In this document: piece by piece, positions 54,023 through 56,406 of the stretch | How positions within the stretch are numbered: the stretch's first letter is position 1 | How the letters are laid out: each line of letters starts with the position of its first letter | Source of the DNA: Leptospira sp. | GTDB taxonomy: Bacteria; Spirochaetota; Leptospiria; Leptospirales; Leptospiraceae | Assembly (NCBI GenBank): GCA_020831715.1 | Contig: JAFIGA010000131.1 | Location: 1-56,406 of the forward strand | Length of the DNA: 56,406 nucleotides | Direction: 5' to 3' | Notes under the pieces: model-generated | Seen by the model: the letters and a program-made list of their open reading frames with translations, nothing else | What the model was told of the DNA's origin: nothing | The model's database searches: none | Program-made: the position numbers and the translations under genes

Positions 54023-55498
54023 TTAAGCAGAAGTTGTATCATCAAGGATTTTTTCCACAATGCGTTCCATCTTCATAGATCTGGATCCTTTCACAAGTAT
54101 TGTAGTTCCCTCAATTATATTTACTTTAATCCAATCAACCAATGCCGGAATAGTGGATTCATCCGGATCTGCCGAAAAATGGATTTTCTTTATTTCCGGA
54201 TTTGTGACTGCCTCTGTAATTTTTTGTGAATCAATTCCAAAAGAGATCACATATCTTGCTTGGGATTGGCTTAAAATTTCGCCAATTTTTTGATGATAGA
54301 AATCCGCATAATCACCCAATTCTTTCATATCACCCAAGATGCAAGCAAATGGTTTTCTGTCGGCAATCTGCCCTGTAACTTGTATGGAAGATTCCATAGA
54401 TTCGGGATTGGCATTATAAGAATCATCAATGATCTTGTAGTAGGATTGGATGATCTTGAGGCGACTACCCTCAGTTTTGTATTTTTGGATATTGGAAACC
54501 AGGACTTTATCTTCTATTCCCAAAAAGGATGAGCAATGCAAAACTCCGCTTAGATTGGATAGAATTTTTTCTCCCGGATGATTCCAGTTAAACGAAAGTC
54601 CTTTCCATTGAAGCTTATAGCCATGAGGATAAGTTTCTTGGATAAATAATTTTTGTTTATCTGACTTCGAGTTCCAAAATGTTATTTCTGCATTGCTTTT
54701 TTTTATATTTTCTCGAACTATTTCAGGAAATGAAATATTGTCGGGAAGAAATAATTTTCCGGGGATCTGCATACCTTTCACTATATCCGATTTTTCTCTG
54801 GCGATCTCTTCCTGAGTCTTTAGATTTTCTATATGTGCTGAACCAATATTCGTTATGATGCAGTGGTTGGGTGCGGCAATCTCTGTGAGTTTTAAAATCT
54901 CACCCCTATGATTCATTCCCATTTCCAGGATAACATATTTAGTTCTATCATGGATTCTAAATAAAGTGAATGGGACTCCAATTTCATTGTTATAGTTTTT
55001 TGATGTTACAACAAGATTTTCAGAAGGAAGATGAGAAAAGCAAGAAGCTAAAAGTTCTTTTGTTGTTGTTTTTCCGCTTGATCCTGTTATGCCAATGACT
55101 ATAGGATGAAATTTATTTCTATGAAATCTACCCAATTGACCCAAAGCCTTCCAGGTATCTTCTACCTCTATTGCTAAGTCGGCAACTTCAGGAGGAAGTT
55201 TTTTTAAAATTGAATGGTCGGTATTACAGAGAAATCCCGAAGCTCCGTTGTGAACTGCCGATTCAATGAATTCATGACCGTCTCTTTCTGCAATCAAAGG
55301 AATGAATAGTGAGCCATTACAGGCTTCCTTGGATGAATTCGTAATCGAAGAGAACTCAATGTCAGTTTCCCGGTTTGTATGACCGGATTGATCTAAGCGT
55401 AAGGAACTTTTATTGATTGAAAATACATTTCGAATTTCTGAGGCTTTGTAGTGGAATTCTTCGAACAAGGCGATCCTCTTTTCAACTTTTGTTTCCAT
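54023..55498 (-). CDS. murF: UDP-N-acetylmuramoyl-tripeptide--D-alanyl-D-alanine ligase
   Basis: 491 residues. Mur ligase three-domain layout: N-terminal (FIPLIAERDGHEFIESAVHNGASGFL), central ATPase with P-loop GITGSSGKTTTKE (K143), NYNNEIGVPFTL, VILEMGMNHRGEI and ITNIGSAHIE, and C-terminal (SYNANPESMESSI, CILGDMKELGDYADFYH). The DDSYNANP stretch separates MurF from MurE. It adds D-Ala-D-Ala to the peptidoglycan precursor. Only 45 bp separate it from the divergent gene. Confidence 0.95.
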   Translation of the reverse strand: METKVEKRIALFEEFHYKASEIRNVFSINKSSLRLDQSGHTNRETDIEFSSITNSSKEACNGSLFIPLIAERDGHEFIESAVHNGASGFLCNTDHSILKKLPPEVADLAIEVEDTWKALGQLGRFHRNKFHPIVIGITGSSGKTTTKELLASCFSHLPSENLVVTSKNYNNEIGVPFTLFRIHDRTKYVILEMGMNHRGEILKLTEIAAPNHCIITNIGSAHIENLKTQEEIAREKSDIVKGMQIPGKLFLPDNISFPEIVRENIKKSNAEITFWNSKSDKQKLFIQETYPHGYKLQWKGLSFNWNHPGEKILSNLSGVLHCSSFLGIEDKVLVSNIQKYKTEGSRLKIIQSYYKIIDDSYNANPESMESSIQVTGQIADRKPFACILGDMKELGDYADFYHQKIGEILSQSQARYVISFGIDSQKITEAVTNPEIKKIHFSADPDESTIPALVDWIKVNIIEGTTILVKGSRSMKMERIVEKILDDTTSA

Positions 55499-55543
55499 GA
55501 AAAAGCCTTTGCGAGAAAATATGAACTCATAATTATTGTGTAT

Positions 55544-56406
55544 ATGAAAAAAATTCGAGTTCTTCTCATCGGACTGGGTCGTATTGGCTCCTCACTCGAA
55601 AAAGATCCCTATAGAAGAAAACCCTGCACTCATGCAGGAACATTGCTATCAAGCAGTGGAAAGAGAAAATATCAACTCGTAGCAGTGAGTGATTTACGCG
55701 AAGAGAATATTCATAATTTTTTTGTTGACTATAGTTCTTCTTTGGGTTCCAAGAAAAATCATCTTCAAGTTTTTCCGAATTTATTGGAAACCAATATCAA
55801 GGAACTTTCGCAGATTGACCTGGCAATCATAGCAACAGATTCCCAATCCCATATTCCACTAGCCAAAAAAGCCATTCAATTGGGAATTAAAAATCTCCTC
55901 ATTGAAAAACCTGTCGCCTTAAGTAAATCAGATGCCCAAAAATTGCAAAAAATGGCAGGTAAACAAAATGTTCGAATTTGGATCAATCATGAAAGACGAT
56001 TCTCTCCCGTCTATTCATGGGCGAAAGATCAATTGCATTCCGGTGTCTGGGGCGATATCAAAACCATACATGCGTCCGTTTTAACTTCTGCTTTGGATCC
56101 GGGTCATGCTTTTTCCGGCAAGGGAGCGGGACCCTTACTCCATGATGGAACTCATGCTATCGATTTTTTACATTGGTTATTGGGTAAACCCAAGTCCATC
56201 ATTGCCGAATTTACAAAGTCTAATTCCCGTTATAAATTAGAAGAACAAGTCCTTGCTTGGATGAAATACCCTCAAGGAGTCAATGTGTTTTTGGAAGTGG
56301 GAGGATACAGAAGCTATTTTAAGTTCAGTATAGATATCGAAACCACAGAGGCTAGAATTCTTTTGAGCAATGATGGGTTTCATTTTTGGGAGACAAAAGA
56401 GTCTAA
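55544..56406 (+). CDS. Gfo/Idh/MocA-family oxidoreductase, 3' end outside window
   Basis: At least 287 codons, open to the last base. The start ATG 55544 begins KKIRVLLIGLGRIGSSLEKD, a Rossmann NAD(P) loop (GLGRIG). The family's EKP motif occurs as NLLIEKPVALSKSDAQ, and HDGTHAIDFLHWLLG is the conserved substrate-side helix with its His. Members oxidise or reduce sugars, inositols and related substrates using NAD(P); nearby content does not fix the substrate. It is divergent from murF with a 45-bp shared promoter region. Confidence 0.85.
   Translation, partial: MKKIRVLLIGLGRIGSSLEKDPYRRKPCTHAGTLLSSSGKRKYQLVAVSDLREENIHNFFVDYSSSLGSKKNHLQVFPNLLETNIKELSQIDLAIIATDSQSHIPLAKKAIQLGIKNLLIEKPVALSKSDAQKLQKMAGKQNVRIWINHERRFSPVYSWAKDQLHSGVWGDIKTIHASVLTSALDPGHAFSGKGAGPLLHDGTHAIDFLHWLLGKPKSIIAEFTKSNSRYKLEEQVLAWMKYPQGVNVFLEVGGYRSYFKFSIDIETTEARILLSNDGFHFWETKES

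Overview
The window reads as chromosomal DNA from a low-GC spirochaete close to Leptospira. The signs are spirochaete-type lipoboxes (Cys around residue 23-30 after a Phe/Leu/Ile-rich stretch), the order gap-pgk-tpiA-secG, the block phoH-pgpH-ybeY-recO-argS-cinA, Rpn-family nuclease genes beside small hairpin-rich repeats, and very large outer-membrane lipoproteins. One feature does not fit a standard Leptospira: a complete V-type ATPase operon of the Borrelia/Treponema/Chlamydia layout (from memory, cultured leptospires use an F-type enzyme). Taxonomy is inferred from content only.

Layout. 1-3.07 kb is an accessory strip with a broken Rpn nuclease gene, an intact Rpn/YhgA-like gene, and several hairpin-forming repeats; two of these repeats share a covarying stem. 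3.07-5.52 kb (minus) holds a cysteine desulfurase-like gene and a membrane-anchored helical protein. 5.50-9.49 kb (plus) is an envelope operon: a secreted TPR protein, a LolA/LolB-like lipoprotein and a CapA-family protein. 9.45-10.15 kb is a minus-strand membrane protein. 10.3-15.05 kb is the replication/translation run rpsF-ssb-rpsR-rplI-dnaB-aspS. 15.1-24.0 kb is phoH-pgpH-ybeY-recO-small ORF-argS-cinA-propeller-like protein, mostly with overlapping start and stop codons and a good promoter in front of phoH.

24.0-39.5 kb is one long minus-strand run. It starts with a PsbP-like exported protein, then V-ATPase E-DUF2764-A-B-D-I-K, a signal peptidase I homologue that has lost both catalytic residues, gap-pgk-tpiA-secG, an exported protein that seems to start at ATT, a PAS histidine kinase, and a receiver protein with an anti-sigma-type ATPase output domain. 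Subunit K carries every residue of the Enterococcus hirae NtpK sodium site, so the enzyme probably moves Na+.

39.6-52.3 kb is the most interesting region: a plus-strand operon of three giant lipoproteins (1061, 1370 and 1235 residues) and a FadL-family outer-membrane barrel. The C-terminal ~650 residues of the first two lipoproteins are paralogous. Their order of segments resembles the two-barrel BPI/LBP/CETP (TULIP) lipid-binding fold. Because leptospires live on long-chain fatty acids, I propose a surface lipid-capture and import system; this is inference from sequence patterns.

52.4-55.5 kb (minus) is murF-purE-purK, and from 55.5 kb to the window end there is a divergent, truncated Gfo/Idh/MocA oxidoreductase.
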